DNA of 64,000 nt from Pseudomonas sp. R84 (lineage in GTDB: Bacteria > Pseudomonadota > Gammaproteobacteria > Pseudomonadales > Pseudomonadaceae): contig NZ_CP019426.1 in NCBI RefSeq assembly GCF_009834515.1, positions 5,401,001-5,465,000 on the forward strand, given 5' to 3'. Shown here one piece after another: positions 14,380 to 23,121 of the stretch. A program made the position numbers and the translations under genes. Under the pieces are notes generated by a model. That model searched no databases. It was not told where the DNA came from and was given only the letters and a program-made list of their open reading frames with translations. How positions within the stretch are numbered: the first letter of the stretch is position 1; every line of letters begins with the position of its first letter.

Positions 14380-14793
14380 TTACTTCACCACTTTCAAACT
14401 AGGCCGGCCGCTAGGACGCGGTGGCTCACTGTCCGGTGGTGGCAAGTCGTCGTCCGACTCGATCTCTTCTTCGTCATCCATCGGCGACTCGAGATCAAAC
14501 ACCATACCCTGACCGTTCTCCCGGGCGTAGATCCCCAGGATCGCGCTGATCGGCACGTACAAGCTGTGCGGGACACCACCGAAGCGACCTTCGAAGGTCA
14601 CCACGTCGTTGTCCATGTGCAGATGACGCACAGCACTCGGCGAGATGTTCAGGACAATCTGCCCGTCACTGGCGAAACCTTGCGGTACCTGCACTGCCGG
14701 GTACTCGGAATTGACCAGCATGTGCGGGGTGCAATCGTTATCAACAATCCACTCGTAGAGCGCGCGGACCAGATAAGGTCGACTGGAGTTCAT
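14380..14793 (-). CDS. sspB: ClpXP specificity-enhancing factor SspB
   Basis: Adaptor that delivers ssrA-tagged proteins to the ClpXP protease. The 137-residue protein has the folded tag-binding domain (MNSSRPYLVRALYEWIVDNDCTPHMLVNSEYP ... GIYAREN), a long acidic flexible linker (ESPMDDEEEIESDDDLPPP) and the C-terminal ClpX-docking tail RPSLKVVK, which matches the known XB motif. It follows sspA by 16 nt on the same strand. Confidence 0.96.
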   Translation of the reverse strand: MNSSRPYLVRALYEWIVDNDCTPHMLVNSEYPAVQVPQGFASDGQIVLNISPSAVRHLHMDNDVVTFEGRFGGVPHSLYVPISAILGIYARENGQGMVFDLESPMDDEEEIESDDDLPPPDSEPPRPSGRPSLKVVK

Positions 14794-14809
14794 AGCGGCT
14801 CCTTAAGCC

Positions 14810-15427
14810 TTAGCGCATATCGCGTTCGACACCAGACAGACTCGCCTGGAAAGCCTCACGCGCAAACGAGCGCTCCATATAATCAAGCAGCGGCTTGGCT
14901 GGCCGCGGCAGTTCAATACCCAGAATCGGCAAACGCCAGAGTATTGGCAATAGGCAGCAATCCACCAGACTTTGTTCCTCACTGAGGAAAAACGGCTTGT
15001 CGGCAAACAATGGCGACACGCCCGTCAGGCTTTCACGCAATTCCTTGCGCGCCACGACTCGCGCGGCCTCCTTGGACTTGGGATCCAGAATCAGATCCAC
15101 CAGACCACACCAGTCGCGCTGAATACGATGAATCAGCAGACGGCTGTTGGCACGCGCCACCGGGTAAACCGGCATCAACGGCGGGTGCGGGTAACGCTCA
15201 TCCAGATATTCCATCACCACGGTCGACTCCCACAACGCCAGGTCACGATCGACCAGCGTTGGCAGACTGCCGTAAGGGTTTACCTCAATCAGTTTAGGCG
15301 GCTGGCGACCAGCTTCCACATAAATGATCTCGGCGCTGACACCCTTCTCTGCAAGCACAATGCGCACTCGGTGGGAATAGTGGTCGGCGGGGTCGGAGTA
15401 ACAGGCCAACCGATTGGTCACGCCCAT
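14810..15427 (-). CDS. sspA: Stringent starvation protein A (GST-fold RNA polymerase-associated protein)
   Basis: RNA polymerase-associated regulator with a glutathione S-transferase fold but no GST activity in the studied homologues. The 205-residue protein has the thioredoxin-like N-terminal part ([23 protein letters not shown], then [36 protein letters not shown]) and a helical C-terminal domain. Cotranscribed with sspB. Upstream is a long hairpin that ends the cytochrome bc1 operon. Confidence 0.95.
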   Translation of the reverse strand: MGVTNRLACYSDPADHYSHRVRIVLAEKGVSAEIIYVEAGRQPPKLIEVNPYGSLPTLVDRDLALWESTVVMEYLDERYPHPPLMPVYPVARANSRLLIHRIQRDWCGLVDLILDPKSKEAARVVARKELRESLTGVSPLFADKPFFLSEEQSLVDCCLLPILWRLPILGIELPRPAKPLLDYMERSFAREAFQASLSGVERDMR

Positions 15428-15470
15428 GGCGATCCTCCTCGCTTGTTGAAATTATCGGAACCGGAAAAAC

Positions 15471-15549
15471 GCGCGCGCCCAGAGGGCGCCTCCCGCAACG
15501 TCTGGCTGACCAGAGTTGCGCTATCGGAGGCGCCCTTGGGCGCGCGCGA
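15471..15549 (-). terminator. Large branched hairpin after petC, probable terminator
   Basis: Arms of about 23 bp (15471-15493 and 15526-15549, one bulged base) enclose a second nested hairpin (CGCAAC/GTTGCG with an inner CTGG/CCAG). On the minus strand the stem is followed by TTTTT, consistent with termination downstream of petC. The stem is unusually long for a bacterial terminator and lies close upstream of sspA. Confidence 0.7.
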
Positions 15550-15572
15550 TTAACAGCAATGCTTGAAGCGTA

Positions 15573-16355
15573 TCAGTGCACGTCTTTCCAGTATTCACGC
15601 TTGAGCAGATAGGCGAACACAAAGAAGAACGCCAGGTACAGCAAGACATAAGTACCGATGCGCTGATGTTGCAGCTTAACCGGGTTAGCCGAGTAAGCCA
15701 GGAAGGTTACCAGATTCTTGACCTTCTCATCGAACTGCTCTTCGTTCAGAGCGCCAGTCTTCGGCACGATGACCAGTTGATCACACGCCTCATGCGTCAA
15801 CGGCGTACCGGTCAGTGGGTCATATTGCTTCTTGCCGTCCTCGACGATCGGCACCTGCTTGCAGTCTATGATCTGACGACCTTGCAGACCGACCAGTACG
15901 TTAGGCATGCCGACGTTCGGGAAAACCTTGTTGTTTACGCCCCACGGACGTGCCGGATCTTCGTAGAACGACTTCAGGTAACCGTAAAGCCAGTCGGTGC
16001 CACGCACTCGCGCCACCAGGGTCAAATCCGGTGGTGCCGCGCCGAACCAGGTCTTGGCGTCAGCCGGCTGCATGCCAATGGTCATGTGATCGCCGATCTT
16101 GGCACCCGTGAACACCAGCTTCTCCAGCATCAGTTCGTGCGGCACACCGAGGTCATCGGCGACGCGCTCATAACGCTGGAACTTGGCGCTGTGGCAGCCC
16201 ATGCAATAGTTGCCGAAGGTGCGCGCACCGTCCTGCAGGGCAGCTTTATCGGAGACATCAATGTCTACTTTTTCCAGCTCCGGACCACCGTGTTCAGCAG
16301 CGAACGACAGCACAGGCAACGCAGCAAAAATCAGAGCAAAAAATAACTTTTTCAT
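15573..16355 (-). CDS. petC: Cytochrome c1 of the bc1 complex
   Basis: Haem c-containing subunit of ubiquinol:cytochrome c oxidoreductase (complex III). The 260-residue precursor has a cleavable signal peptide (to about residue 20), the haem-binding CMGCH motif at 51-55, and a C-terminal membrane anchor (YVLLYLAFFFVFAYLLKREYW). The ATG shares a base with the petB stop, making it the last gene of petABC. Confidence 0.96.
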   Translation of the reverse strand: MKKLFFALIFAALPVLSFAAEHGGPELEKVDIDVSDKAALQDGARTFGNYCMGCHSAKFQRYERVADDLGVPHELMLEKLVFTGAKIGDHMTIGMQPADAKTWFGAAPPDLTLVARVRGTDWLYGYLKSFYEDPARPWGVNNKVFPNVGMPNVLVGLQGRQIIDCKQVPIVEDGKKQYDPLTGTPLTHEACDQLVIVPKTGALNEEQFDEKVKNLVTFLAYSANPVKLQHQRIGTYVLLYLAFFFVFAYLLKREYWKDVH

Positions 16356-17569
16356 CAGCCAGTCACCCTTTCCGGAACCGGTTTGGTCTTCTCGAGCCTG
16401 GTGTAGAACGGCATCAGAATGAAGTAGGCGAAGTACAGGAAGGTGCAGACCTGCGAGAGCAAGGTTCGCTCCGGTGTCGGAGCGAGAACACCGAGAACAC
16501 CGAGAATCACGAACGAAATGCAGAACACCAGCAGCCAGATTTTGCTCAGCCAGCCTTTGTAGCGCATCGACTTGACCGGGCTGCGGTCAAGCCACGGCAG
16601 CACGAACAGCACCGCAATCGCCGCCCCCATGGCGATAACGCCCATGAGTTTGTCAGGGATCGCACGCAGGATTGCGTAGAACGGTGTGAAGTACCAAACC
16701 GGCGCAATATGCTCTGGTGTCTTGAACGGGTTAGCTTGCTCGAAGTTTGGTTTTTCGAGGAAGTAGCCGCCCATTTCCGGGAAGAAGAACACAATAAAGC
16801 AGAAGATAAACAGGAACACCACGACACCGACAATGTCTTTCACGGTGTAGTACGGATGGAAGGCAATGCCGTCCAGCGGGATGCCGTTTTCGTCCTTGTG
16901 CTTCTTGATGTCGACGCCGTCAGGGTTGTTCGAACCCACTTCGTGCAACGCCAGAATATGCAGCACCACCAAGCCGAGAATCACAATCGGCAGCGCGACA
17001 ACGTGCAAGGCAAAGAAGCGGTTCAGGGTGATTCCGGAGATCAGATAGTCACCACGAATCCACTGGGTCAGGTCGTTGCCGATGACCGGAATCGCACCGA
17101 ACAACGAAATGATCACCTGGGCGCCCCAATAGGACATCTGACCCCATGGCAGCAGGTAACCCATGAACGCTTCAGCCATCAGCGCCAGGTAGATCAGCAT
17201 GCCGAACACCCAGACCAGCTCGCGCGGCTTCTGGTACGAGCCGTAAAGCAAGCCCCGGAACATGTGCAGATAAACCACGATGAAGAACGCTGAAGCGCCG
17301 GTCGAGTGCAGCAGACGCAGGATCGAGCCGTACTCGACGTCACGCATGATGTATTCAACGGAGGCGAAGGCTTCTTCTGCCGACGGCGTGTAACTCATCG
17401 TCAGCCAGACACCGGTGACGATCTGATTCACCAGCACCAGCAGCGCCAGAGAGCCAAAGAAATAGAAGAAGTTGAAGTTTTTCGGAGCGTAATACTTGCT
17501 GAGATGGTCTTCCCACATTTTGGTCGCAGGAAAGCGCGCATCAACCCAATCCATGAACTTGCTCATCAC
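16355..17569 (-). CDS. petB: Cytochrome b of the bc1 complex
   Basis: Dihaem membrane subunit of complex III that carries the quinol oxidation and reduction sites. The 404-residue protein has about eight transmembrane helices, the haem-ligand regions (LLHSTGASAFFIVVYLHMFRG; FFALHVVALPIVILGLVVLHILALH), and a PEWY-like Qo motif region near PVWYFTPFYAILRAIPDKLMG, here reading APVWYF. The start overlaps the petA stop by four bases (ATGA). Confidence 0.96.
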   Translation of the reverse strand: MMSKFMDWVDARFPATKMWEDHLSKYYAPKNFNFFYFFGSLALLVLVNQIVTGVWLTMSYTPSAEEAFASVEYIMRDVEYGSILRLLHSTGASAFFIVVYLHMFRGLLYGSYQKPRELVWVFGMLIYLALMAEAFMGYLLPWGQMSYWGAQVIISLFGAIPVIGNDLTQWIRGDYLISGITLNRFFALHVVALPIVILGLVVLHILALHEVGSNNPDGVDIKKHKDENGIPLDGIAFHPYYTVKDIVGVVVFLFIFCFIVFFFPEMGGYFLEKPNFEQANPFKTPEHIAPVWYFTPFYAILRAIPDKLMGVIAMGAAIAVLFVLPWLDRSPVKSMRYKGWLSKIWLLVFCISFVILGVLGVLAPTPERTLLSQVCTFLYFAYFILMPFYTRLEKTKPVPERVTG

Positions 17570-18159
17570 GCTTTCTCCGTATCGACGCCAATGACAATCA
17601 GGTCATCGGTCTCATAGGAATGCGGGGGAACTGGCAGGTTCAAAGGCGCAGGTTGCGACTTGTAGACGCGGCCAGCCAGATCGTAGTGGGAACCGTGGCA
17701 AGGGCAGAAATAGCCACCGACCCAGTCTTTACCGAGATCCGCAGGTGCCACTTCGGGACGGAAGGTTGGTGAGCAACCCAGGTGTGTGCAGATTCCGATC
17801 AGCAGCAGAATTTCCGGCTTGATCGAGCGCACTTCAGGGTCGACATAGGTGGGTTGCGTGGAGTTTTTGGAGGTTGGATCGGAGAGCTGGCCCTCGATCT
17901 TCTTGAGATTCCCCAGGATTTCCGCAGTACGGCGGACAATGAACACCGGCTGGCCGCGCCACTCAGCAATCATCTGCTGTCCTGGCTCGATTTTGCTGAT
18001 ATTCACTTTCACCGGTGCACCGGCGGCTTTCGCCTTGGCACTGGGAAACCATGACCCCACGAACGGGACCGCAGCCCCCACCGCTCCTGCAGCACCCACC
18101 ACGGATGTGGCTGCTACCAAGAAGCGACGCCGGCCTGCATTCACGCCGTCATTGCTCAT
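17566..18159 (-). CDS. petA: Rieske iron-sulfur subunit of the bc1 complex
   Basis: [2Fe-2S] protein that passes electrons from quinol to cytochrome c1. The 197-residue protein carries a twin-arginine type N-terminus (RRRFLVAATSVVGAAGAVGA), which serves as membrane anchor, and both cluster-binding boxes CTHLGC and CPCHGSHYD with the expected Cys and His ligands. First gene of petABC. Upstream (18160-18372) is AT-rich and holds a plausible minus-strand promoter, TTGTCA and TACCAT 17 nt apart, that I cannot confirm. Confidence 0.96.
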   Translation of the reverse strand: MSNDGVNAGRRRFLVAATSVVGAAGAVGAAVPFVGSWFPSAKAKAAGAPVKVNISKIEPGQQMIAEWRGQPVFIVRRTAEILGNLKKIEGQLSDPTSKNSTQPTYVDPEVRSIKPEILLLIGICTHLGCSPTFRPEVAPADLGKDWVGGYFCPCHGSHYDLAGRVYKSQPAPLNLPVPPHSYETDDLIVIGVDTEKA

Positions 18160-18372
18160 TCAGTCCTCTCCCATCAGCTTTTGTGGCCTGTTAAATCAGG
18201 CATCTACTAAATAAATCAAATGCTACTTATAAAAATTTTGCCGAATGGTAATGAAAAGCCCCAATTCTGACAAGGGAATTACCCGGAGCTCTTACCCTCA
18301 AGCCTTGCAGTATAGGGGGTCTACGGAAGTGGCAAGTTGTCGCAGCGCAATTCTTTGATAAATCGCAGGCAT

Positions 18373-18413
18373 AAAAAAACGCCCGCTTCCGTGAGGAGGC
18401 GGGCGTTCTTTTT
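18373..18413 (-). terminator. rpsI terminator
   Basis: GC-rich hairpin (GAACGCCCGCCTCC ... GGAAGCGGGCGTT on the minus strand) followed by T7, 17 nt after the rpsI stop. It should end the rplM-rpsI transcript before petA. Confidence 0.9.
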
Positions 18414-18429
18414 GAACGCGGAAGCGGAA

Positions 18430-18822
18430 TTAACGCTTCGAGTACTGCGGACGCTTACGCGCTTTACGCAGACCAACTTTCTTACGTTCAACTTCACGGG
18501 CATCGCGAGTAACGAAGCCAGCTTTGCGCAGAGCGCCACGCAGGGTTTCGTCGTAGTCCATCAGAGCGCGAGTGATGCCGTGGCGGATTGCGCCAGCTTG
18601 ACCACTTACACCACCACCGATCACGGTGACGTAGATGTCGAACTTCTCGACAGTCTCAGTCAGCTCCAGCGGCTGGCGAACTACCATGCGGGCAGTTTCA
18701 CGGCCGAAGAAGTTTTCCAGCGAACGGTTGTTGATGGAGATGTTACCAGTACCCGGACGCAGGAAAACGCGTGCGGTTGCGGTCTTGCGACGGCCAGTGC
18801 CGTAATTTTGAGTCGCCGACAT
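18430..18822 (-). CDS. rpsI: 30S ribosomal protein S9
   Basis: Small-subunit ribosomal protein of 130 residues. Contains [19 protein letters not shown], the [15 protein letters not shown] motif, and the basic C-terminal tail ending QYSKR that reaches the P-site tRNA. Lies 14 nt after rplM in the universal L13-S9 pair. Confidence 0.98.
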   Translation of the reverse strand: MSATQNYGTGRRKTATARVFLRPGTGNISINNRSLENFFGRETARMVVRQPLELTETVEKFDIYVTVIGGGVSGQAGAIRHGITRALMDYDETLRGALRKAGFVTRDAREVERKKVGLRKARKRPQYSKR

Positions 18823-18836
18823 AATGTACTATTCCG

Positions 18837-19265
18837 TTAAAACTTCAGTTCTTGGGGCTGCTGAGCAGTATGTGGGTGTGCAGCGCCCGCATAGACTTTC
18901 AGCTTACGGTACATGTCGCGACCCAGTGGGTTTTTAGGCAGCATGCCTTTAACCGCGGTCTCGATCACGCGCTCAGGGGCTTTAGCGATCAGCTTTTCAA
19001 AGTTGATCGACTTGATGCCGCCCGGGAAACCGGAGTGGGAGTAGTACATTTTGTCAGTGGTTTTAGCACCGGTAACACGAATCTGCTCAGCATTGATTAC
19101 GACGATGTAGTCGCCGGTATCAACGTGAGGAGTGTACTCAGGCTTGTGCTTGCCACGCAGACGGCTCGCGATTTCGGTGGCCAGACGACCCAGGGTCTGA
19201 CCAGCAGCGTCGACGACAAACCAGTCGCGCTTTACTGTTTCCGGTTTAGCAGTAAAAGTTTTCAT
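18837..19265 (-). CDS. rplM: 50S ribosomal protein L13
   Basis: Early-assembling large-subunit protein of 142 residues with the signatures [45 protein letters not shown] and [21 protein letters not shown]. Paired with rpsI. In several bacteria L13 autogenously controls this operon; a short leader of about 35 nt precedes the ATG here. Confidence 0.98.
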   Translation of the reverse strand: MKTFTAKPETVKRDWFVVDAAGQTLGRLATEIASRLRGKHKPEYTPHVDTGDYIVVINAEQIRVTGAKTTDKMYYSHSGFPGGIKSINFEKLIAKAPERVIETAVKGMLPKNPLGRDMYRKLKVYAGAAHPHTAQQPQELKF

Positions 19266-19306
19266 TCTTTATAGCCTCAGGGGCCGCCCTGTAAATTAGA
19301 CGGCGG

Positions 19307-19335
19307 ATCTTACTGAATAGTGCGTACTTTGACAA
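19307..19335 (-). promoter_or_regulatory. Probable sigma70 promoter of rplM-rpsI
   Basis: On the minus strand TTGTCA (19330-19335) and TAAGAT (19307-19312) are separated by exactly 17 nt. The -35 element sits inside a 7-bp-arm inverted repeat, CTTTGAC-AA-GTCAAAG (19327-19342). The predicted start is about 35 nt before the rplM ATG. Confidence 0.6.
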
Positions 19336-19510
19336 GTCAAAGGCAGCCGGATACAGACGCTTTCGGGGGCTCGGGTCGGCGCGTCCGTTCAACGGCAAGA
19401 TTCTTCGGCGGCGGCGCATCACTTCCACTGCAGAAAGAGGTCGGCAATTATGCAGATTGCGAAAAATATTTCAACCTGCTTTTATGATTGTTTTGCCCAA
19501 GGAGCACCTG

Positions 19511-20551
19511 ATGGACTATCGCCAGCTAGGCCGTACCGACCTGAACGTGAGTGCAATCTGCCTCGGCACCATGACCTGGGGCGAGCAAAACACTGAAGCT
19601 GAAGCCTTCGCGCAGATCGAACGGGCCAAGGAAGCCGGGATCAATTTTATCGACACCGCCGAGATGTACCCGGTGCCGCCGAAAGCCGAAACCTATGCCA
19701 CCACCGAGCGCTATATCGGCAATTACTTCAAAAGTCGCGGCGATCGCGCCGACTGGATACTCGCCAGCAAGATTGCCGGTCCCGGCAACACCATCGACTA
19801 CATCCGCGACAAAAACCTGCGCCATAACCGTCAGCACATCACCGCAGCGGTGGATGCCAGCCTCGAGCGCCTGCAAACCGACTACATCGATCTGTATCAA
19901 TTGCACTGGCCGGAGCGCAGCACCAACTTTTTCGGACAACTGGGCTACAAGCACAAGATCGAATCCAACCTGACGCCGCTCGAAGACACCCTCGAAGCAC
20001 TCGACGAACAAGTAAAAGCCGGCAAAATCCGCCACATCGGCCTGTCTAACGAAACGCCGTGGGGCACCATGCGTTTTCTCGCACTGGCAGAAGCCCGTGG
20101 CTGGCCGCGCGCGGTATCGATCCAGAACCCGTACAACCTGCTCAACCGCAGTTTTGAAGTGGGCCTGGCGGAGATCGCCATCCGCGAACAGTGCGGCCTA
20201 CTGGCCTATTCGCCGCTGGCGTTTGGTTTCCTCTCAGGCAAGTACGAGGGTGGCGCGCGTCCGCCGAAAGGACGCCTGAGCCTCTACAGTCGCTTCAGCC
20301 GCTATTTCAATGCGCAGTCGGAAGCAGCATGCAGCCGCTATGTTGCACTGGCCCGTGAACATGGCCTGGATCCGGCGCAAATGGCGCTGGCGTTCGTGAC
20401 GCAGCAACCGTTTGTCACCAGCAACATCATTGGGGCGACGACGCTTGAGCAACTGGACAGCAACATTGCCAGTTTTGATCTGAAGCTGTCGGATGAAGTA
20501 CTGGAAGGGATTGAGGCGATTCACAAGGATCATCCGAATCCTGCGCCTTGA
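19511..20551 (+). CDS. tas: NADP(H)-dependent aldo-keto reductase, Tas type
   Basis: TIM-barrel oxidoreductase of the aldo-keto reductase family, close to E. coli Tas: CLGTMTWGEQNTEAEA, INFIDTAEMYPVPPKAET and VSIQNPYNLLNRSFEVGLAEIA are near-identical blocks. The catalytic tetrad Asp/Tyr (DTAEMY), Lys (ASKIAG) and His (YQLHWPE) is present. The physiological substrate is unknown. The 346-residue frame starts at the ATG at 19511, preceded by an AAGGAGC ribosome-binding site; an in-frame upstream ATG at 19457 is less likely. Confidence 0.92.
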   Translation: MDYRQLGRTDLNVSAICLGTMTWGEQNTEAEAFAQIERAKEAGINFIDTAEMYPVPPKAETYATTERYIGNYFKSRGDRADWILASKIAGPGNTIDYIRDKNLRHNRQHITAAVDASLERLQTDYIDLYQLHWPERSTNFFGQLGYKHKIESNLTPLEDTLEALDEQVKAGKIRHIGLSNETPWGTMRFLALAEARGWPRAVSIQNPYNLLNRSFEVGLAEIAIREQCGLLAYSPLAFGFLSGKYEGGARPPKGRLSLYSRFSRYFNAQSEAACSRYVALAREHGLDPAQMALAFVTQQPFVTSNIIGATTLEQLDSNIASFDLKLSDEVLEGIEAIHKDHPNPAP

Positions 20552-20565
20552 TTCAACGCTAAAAG

Positions 20566-20630
20566 CTTCGCGAGCAGGCTCGCTCCCACAGGTACGGTGA
20601 TCCACTGTGGGAGCGAGCCTGCTCGCGAAG
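20566..20630. repeat. REP pair, CGCGAGCAGGCTCGCTCCCACA type
   Basis: Inverted repeat with 25-bp arms around a short centre, between the convergent tas and acyl-CoA dehydrogenase genes. The same family occurs at 22960-23046, 26981-27057 and 61967-62028. Convergent placement suggests it may also influence 3' ends of both transcripts. Confidence 0.85.
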
Positions 20631-20652
20631 AAGCCTGCCAATGCAGCGAAGA

Positions 20653-21789
20653 TCAAAGCGACCGCGCAATGATCTCCTTCATGATTTCATTGGTGCCGGC
20701 ATAGATCCGTTGCACCCGCGCATCCGCCCACGCCCGGGCCACCGGGTATTCCCACATGAAGCCGTAGCCGCCATGCAACTGCACGCACTCGTCGAGCACC
20801 TTGCATTGCAGATCCGTACCCCAGTATTTCGCCATCGCTGCCGTCGGCACATCCAGCTTGCCTTGCAGGTGCAGCTCCAGACATTTATCGACGAACACCC
20901 GGCCGATCTGAATTTCCGTGGCCATCTCTGCGAGCTTGAAGCGAGTGTTCTGGAAGTCGGCAATCGCCTTGCCGAAGGCCTTGCGATCGCGGGTGTAATC
21001 AAGCGTCCACCGCAAAGCCGCTTCGGCCGAGGCCAGGCCACCGATCGCCACTGTCAGTCGTTCTTGCGGCAACTCCTGCATCAGATAAGCAAACCCTGCC
21101 CCGGCCTGCCCCAGCAGGTTTTCCTTCGGCACACGCACATCCTGGAAAAACAATTCCGAGGTGTCCTGGGCCTTCATGCCGACCTTCTCCAGACGCTTGC
21201 CCTTGTCGAAGCCCGGCGTATTCGCTTCCACCAGAAACAGGCTGGTGCCCTTGGCGCCGGCCTTCGGGTCGGTCTTGGCGACGACGATCACCAGGTCCGC
21301 GAGAAAGCCGTTGGTGATAAAGGTTTTCGAACCGTTGATCACATACTCGTCACCGTCCAGCACAGCGGTAGTCTTCACGCCTTGCAGGTCGGAACCGGCG
21401 CCCGGCTCGGTCATGGCGATGGCCGTGACCATCTCGCCCGAGACCAGTTTCGGCAGGTATTTGTGCTTCAGCGCTTCACTGCCGTAATGCAGGATGTACG
21501 GCGCGACAATGTCCGAGTGCAGCGAAAAGCCGATCCCGGTCAAACCCAATCTACCGACCTCCTCGATCACCACAGCGCTGTAAAGAAAGTCCGCCCCCAA
21601 CCCGCCGTACTCTTCCGGCAGGTGCGAGCAGAGCATCCCCGCCTCGCCTGCCTTGTTCCACAGTTTGCGGTCGATATAGCCTTGTTTCTCCCATTGCGCA
21701 TGGAACGGCACCGCCTCTTTCTCAAGGAAGGTTCGTACGCTGTCGCGAAACAATTCGTGCTCGGAGCTGAACAAGGTTCTGGGGATCAT
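20653..21789 (-). CDS. Acyl-CoA dehydrogenase family protein
   Basis: FAD-dependent dehydrogenase that introduces the alpha-beta double bond in acyl-CoA thioesters. The 378-residue protein shows the family signatures AMTEPGAGSDLQGVKTTA (FAD and substrate loop), the helical C-terminal domain with YTRDRKAFGKAI, and the C-terminal motif RIYAGTNEIMKEIIAR. The catalytic Glu is expected in the DECVQLHGGYGFMWEYP region or the IYAGTNE loop. Substrate chain length cannot be read from sequence. It is divergent from a GlxA-type regulator 150 nt away, which probably controls it. Confidence 0.92.
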   Translation of the reverse strand: MIPRTLFSSEHELFRDSVRTFLEKEAVPFHAQWEKQGYIDRKLWNKAGEAGMLCSHLPEEYGGLGADFLYSAVVIEEVGRLGLTGIGFSLHSDIVAPYILHYGSEALKHKYLPKLVSGEMVTAIAMTEPGAGSDLQGVKTTAVLDGDEYVINGSKTFITNGFLADLVIVVAKTDPKAGAKGTSLFLVEANTPGFDKGKRLEKVGMKAQDTSELFFQDVRVPKENLLGQAGAGFAYLMQELPQERLTVAIGGLASAEAALRWTLDYTRDRKAFGKAIADFQNTRFKLAEMATEIQIGRVFVDKCLELHLQGKLDVPTAAMAKYWGTDLQCKVLDECVQLHGGYGFMWEYPVARAWADARVQRIYAGTNEIMKEIIARSL

Positions 21790-21939
21790 GCGGCACCTTT
21801 CTTTGTTGTTGGAGGAGATGACCTTCAGAGACTAAGCCTCCCCTCTGACACAGGACACTGGACACATCCGACAAAAAATAAGACGATCCAGCCGTCTGGT
21901 GACCACTTTCCCTTATAAAAACAAAACAAAAGTTGAATT

Positions 21940-22935
21940 ATGTCCAAGCAAGTCTCCACGCCCTTGCGGCGCGTCAGCATCCTGGCAATCGACCGGGTTT
22001 TCGCCTCCACTCTCATGCAAGCCAAGGATTTCTTCCATCTGGCCAGCCTGCGGTATGGCAAACAACTGGGCCACGGCCTGACACCGGCATTCGAAACACG
22101 CCTGGTCAGCCCCGACGGCAAACCGGTGAACAGCTTCAGTGACGTCGTGATGCCGGTCGATGGTGGCCTGGAAAACGCCGATGTCATCATCCTCCCGGCG
22201 TTCTGGGACGATTTCGATACGCTGTGCAGCCGTTACCCACAAGTCCTGCCGTGGCTGCGCGAACAACACTCGCGCGGCGCCGTGTTGTGCGGCGAAGCCA
22301 CCGGGGTCTTCTGGCTGGCCGAGGCCGGCTTGCTCAATGGCAAGGAAGCGACCACCTACTGGCGTTTCTTCAACGCATTTGCCGAGCGTTTCCCCAGGGT
22401 CTACCTCAACCAGGACAAGCACCTGACCGACGCCGACAACCTGTACTGCGCCGGCGGCACCACCTCAGCCTGCGACCTGTACATCTACTTGATCGAGCGC
22501 TTCTGCGGGGCCAACGTCGCCCAAGCGGTGGCGCGCGACATTCTCTATGAAGTGCAGCGCAGCTATTCGCCGGGACGCATCGGTTTTGGTGGGCAGAAGC
22601 TGCACCAGGATGTGATCATCCTGCAGATCCAGCACTGGCTCGAAGAGCATTTCGCCGACAAGTTCCGCTTCGAAGACGTCGCTCGCGAGCACGGCATGAG
22701 CATCCGCAACTTCATGCGGCGCTTCCAGACCGCTACCGGCGACAAGCCACTGCATTACTTGCAACGGCTGCGTATCGAGACCGCGAAAGGCTTGCTGTCC
22801 GGCAGCCGCAAAAGCATCAAGACCATCAGTTATGAGGTCGGCTACGACGATGCGAGCTTCTTTGCGCGGTTGTTCCGCCAGCACACGGAGCTGTCGCCGA
22901 ATCAGTATCGGCAGCAGTTTCAGCAGGCTGCGTAG
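21940..22935 (+). CDS. GlxA-type AraC family transcriptional regulator
   Basis: A 331-residue regulator with an N-terminal DJ-1/PfpI-like (class I amidotransferase-like) domain (VSILAIDRVFASTLMQAKDFF ... GAVLCGEATGVFWLAEAGLL) and a C-terminal AraC double helix-turn-helix (FRFEDVAREHGMSIRNFMRRFQ and IKTISYEVGYDDASFFARLFRQHTELSPNQYRQQF). Members sense small metabolites such as quaternary amines or acyl compounds. Divergence from the acyl-CoA dehydrogenase suggests that gene as a target; no ligand is apparent. Confidence 0.92.
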   Translation: MSKQVSTPLRRVSILAIDRVFASTLMQAKDFFHLASLRYGKQLGHGLTPAFETRLVSPDGKPVNSFSDVVMPVDGGLENADVIILPAFWDDFDTLCSRYPQVLPWLREQHSRGAVLCGEATGVFWLAEAGLLNGKEATTYWRFFNAFAERFPRVYLNQDKHLTDADNLYCAGGTTSACDLYIYLIERFCGANVAQAVARDILYEVQRSYSPGRIGFGGQKLHQDVIILQIQHWLEEHFADKFRFEDVAREHGMSIRNFMRRFQTATGDKPLHYLQRLRIETAKGLLSGSRKSIKTISYEVGYDDASFFARLFRQHTELSPNQYRQQFQQAA

Positions 22936-22959
22936 CCCTCTGCCCATACACAAACCCAT

Positions 22960-23046
22960 GTAGGAGTGAGCCTGCTCGCGATTGCGTCCGTCCATGCAGT
23001 ACTTATGTGACTGATCCACCGCTATCGCGAGCAGGCTCACTCCTAC
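22960..23046. repeat. REP pair, GTAGGAGTGAGCCTGCTCGCG variant
   Basis: Inverted pair with arms GTAGGAGTGAGCCTGCTCGC and its complement, flanking about 40 nt. It looks like a hybrid of the two main REP families in this window, combining the GTAGGAG end with the GAGCCTGCTCGCG body. Lies downstream of the GlxA-type gene. Confidence 0.8.
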
Positions 23047-23072
23047 AGGGTATTGCGGTGAATTCTGGATAT

Positions 23073-23106
23073 AAAAAAAGGGCCTGCAATTGCAGGCCCT
23101 TTTTTT
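23073..23106. terminator. Bidirectional terminator between glxA-like gene and zapE
   Basis: Perfect hairpin GGGCCTGCA/TGCAGGCCC bordered by A7 and T6 runs, placed between convergent genes, so it can act in both directions. Confidence 0.92.
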
Positions 23107-23121
23107 GTCTCGCAAAATTGT

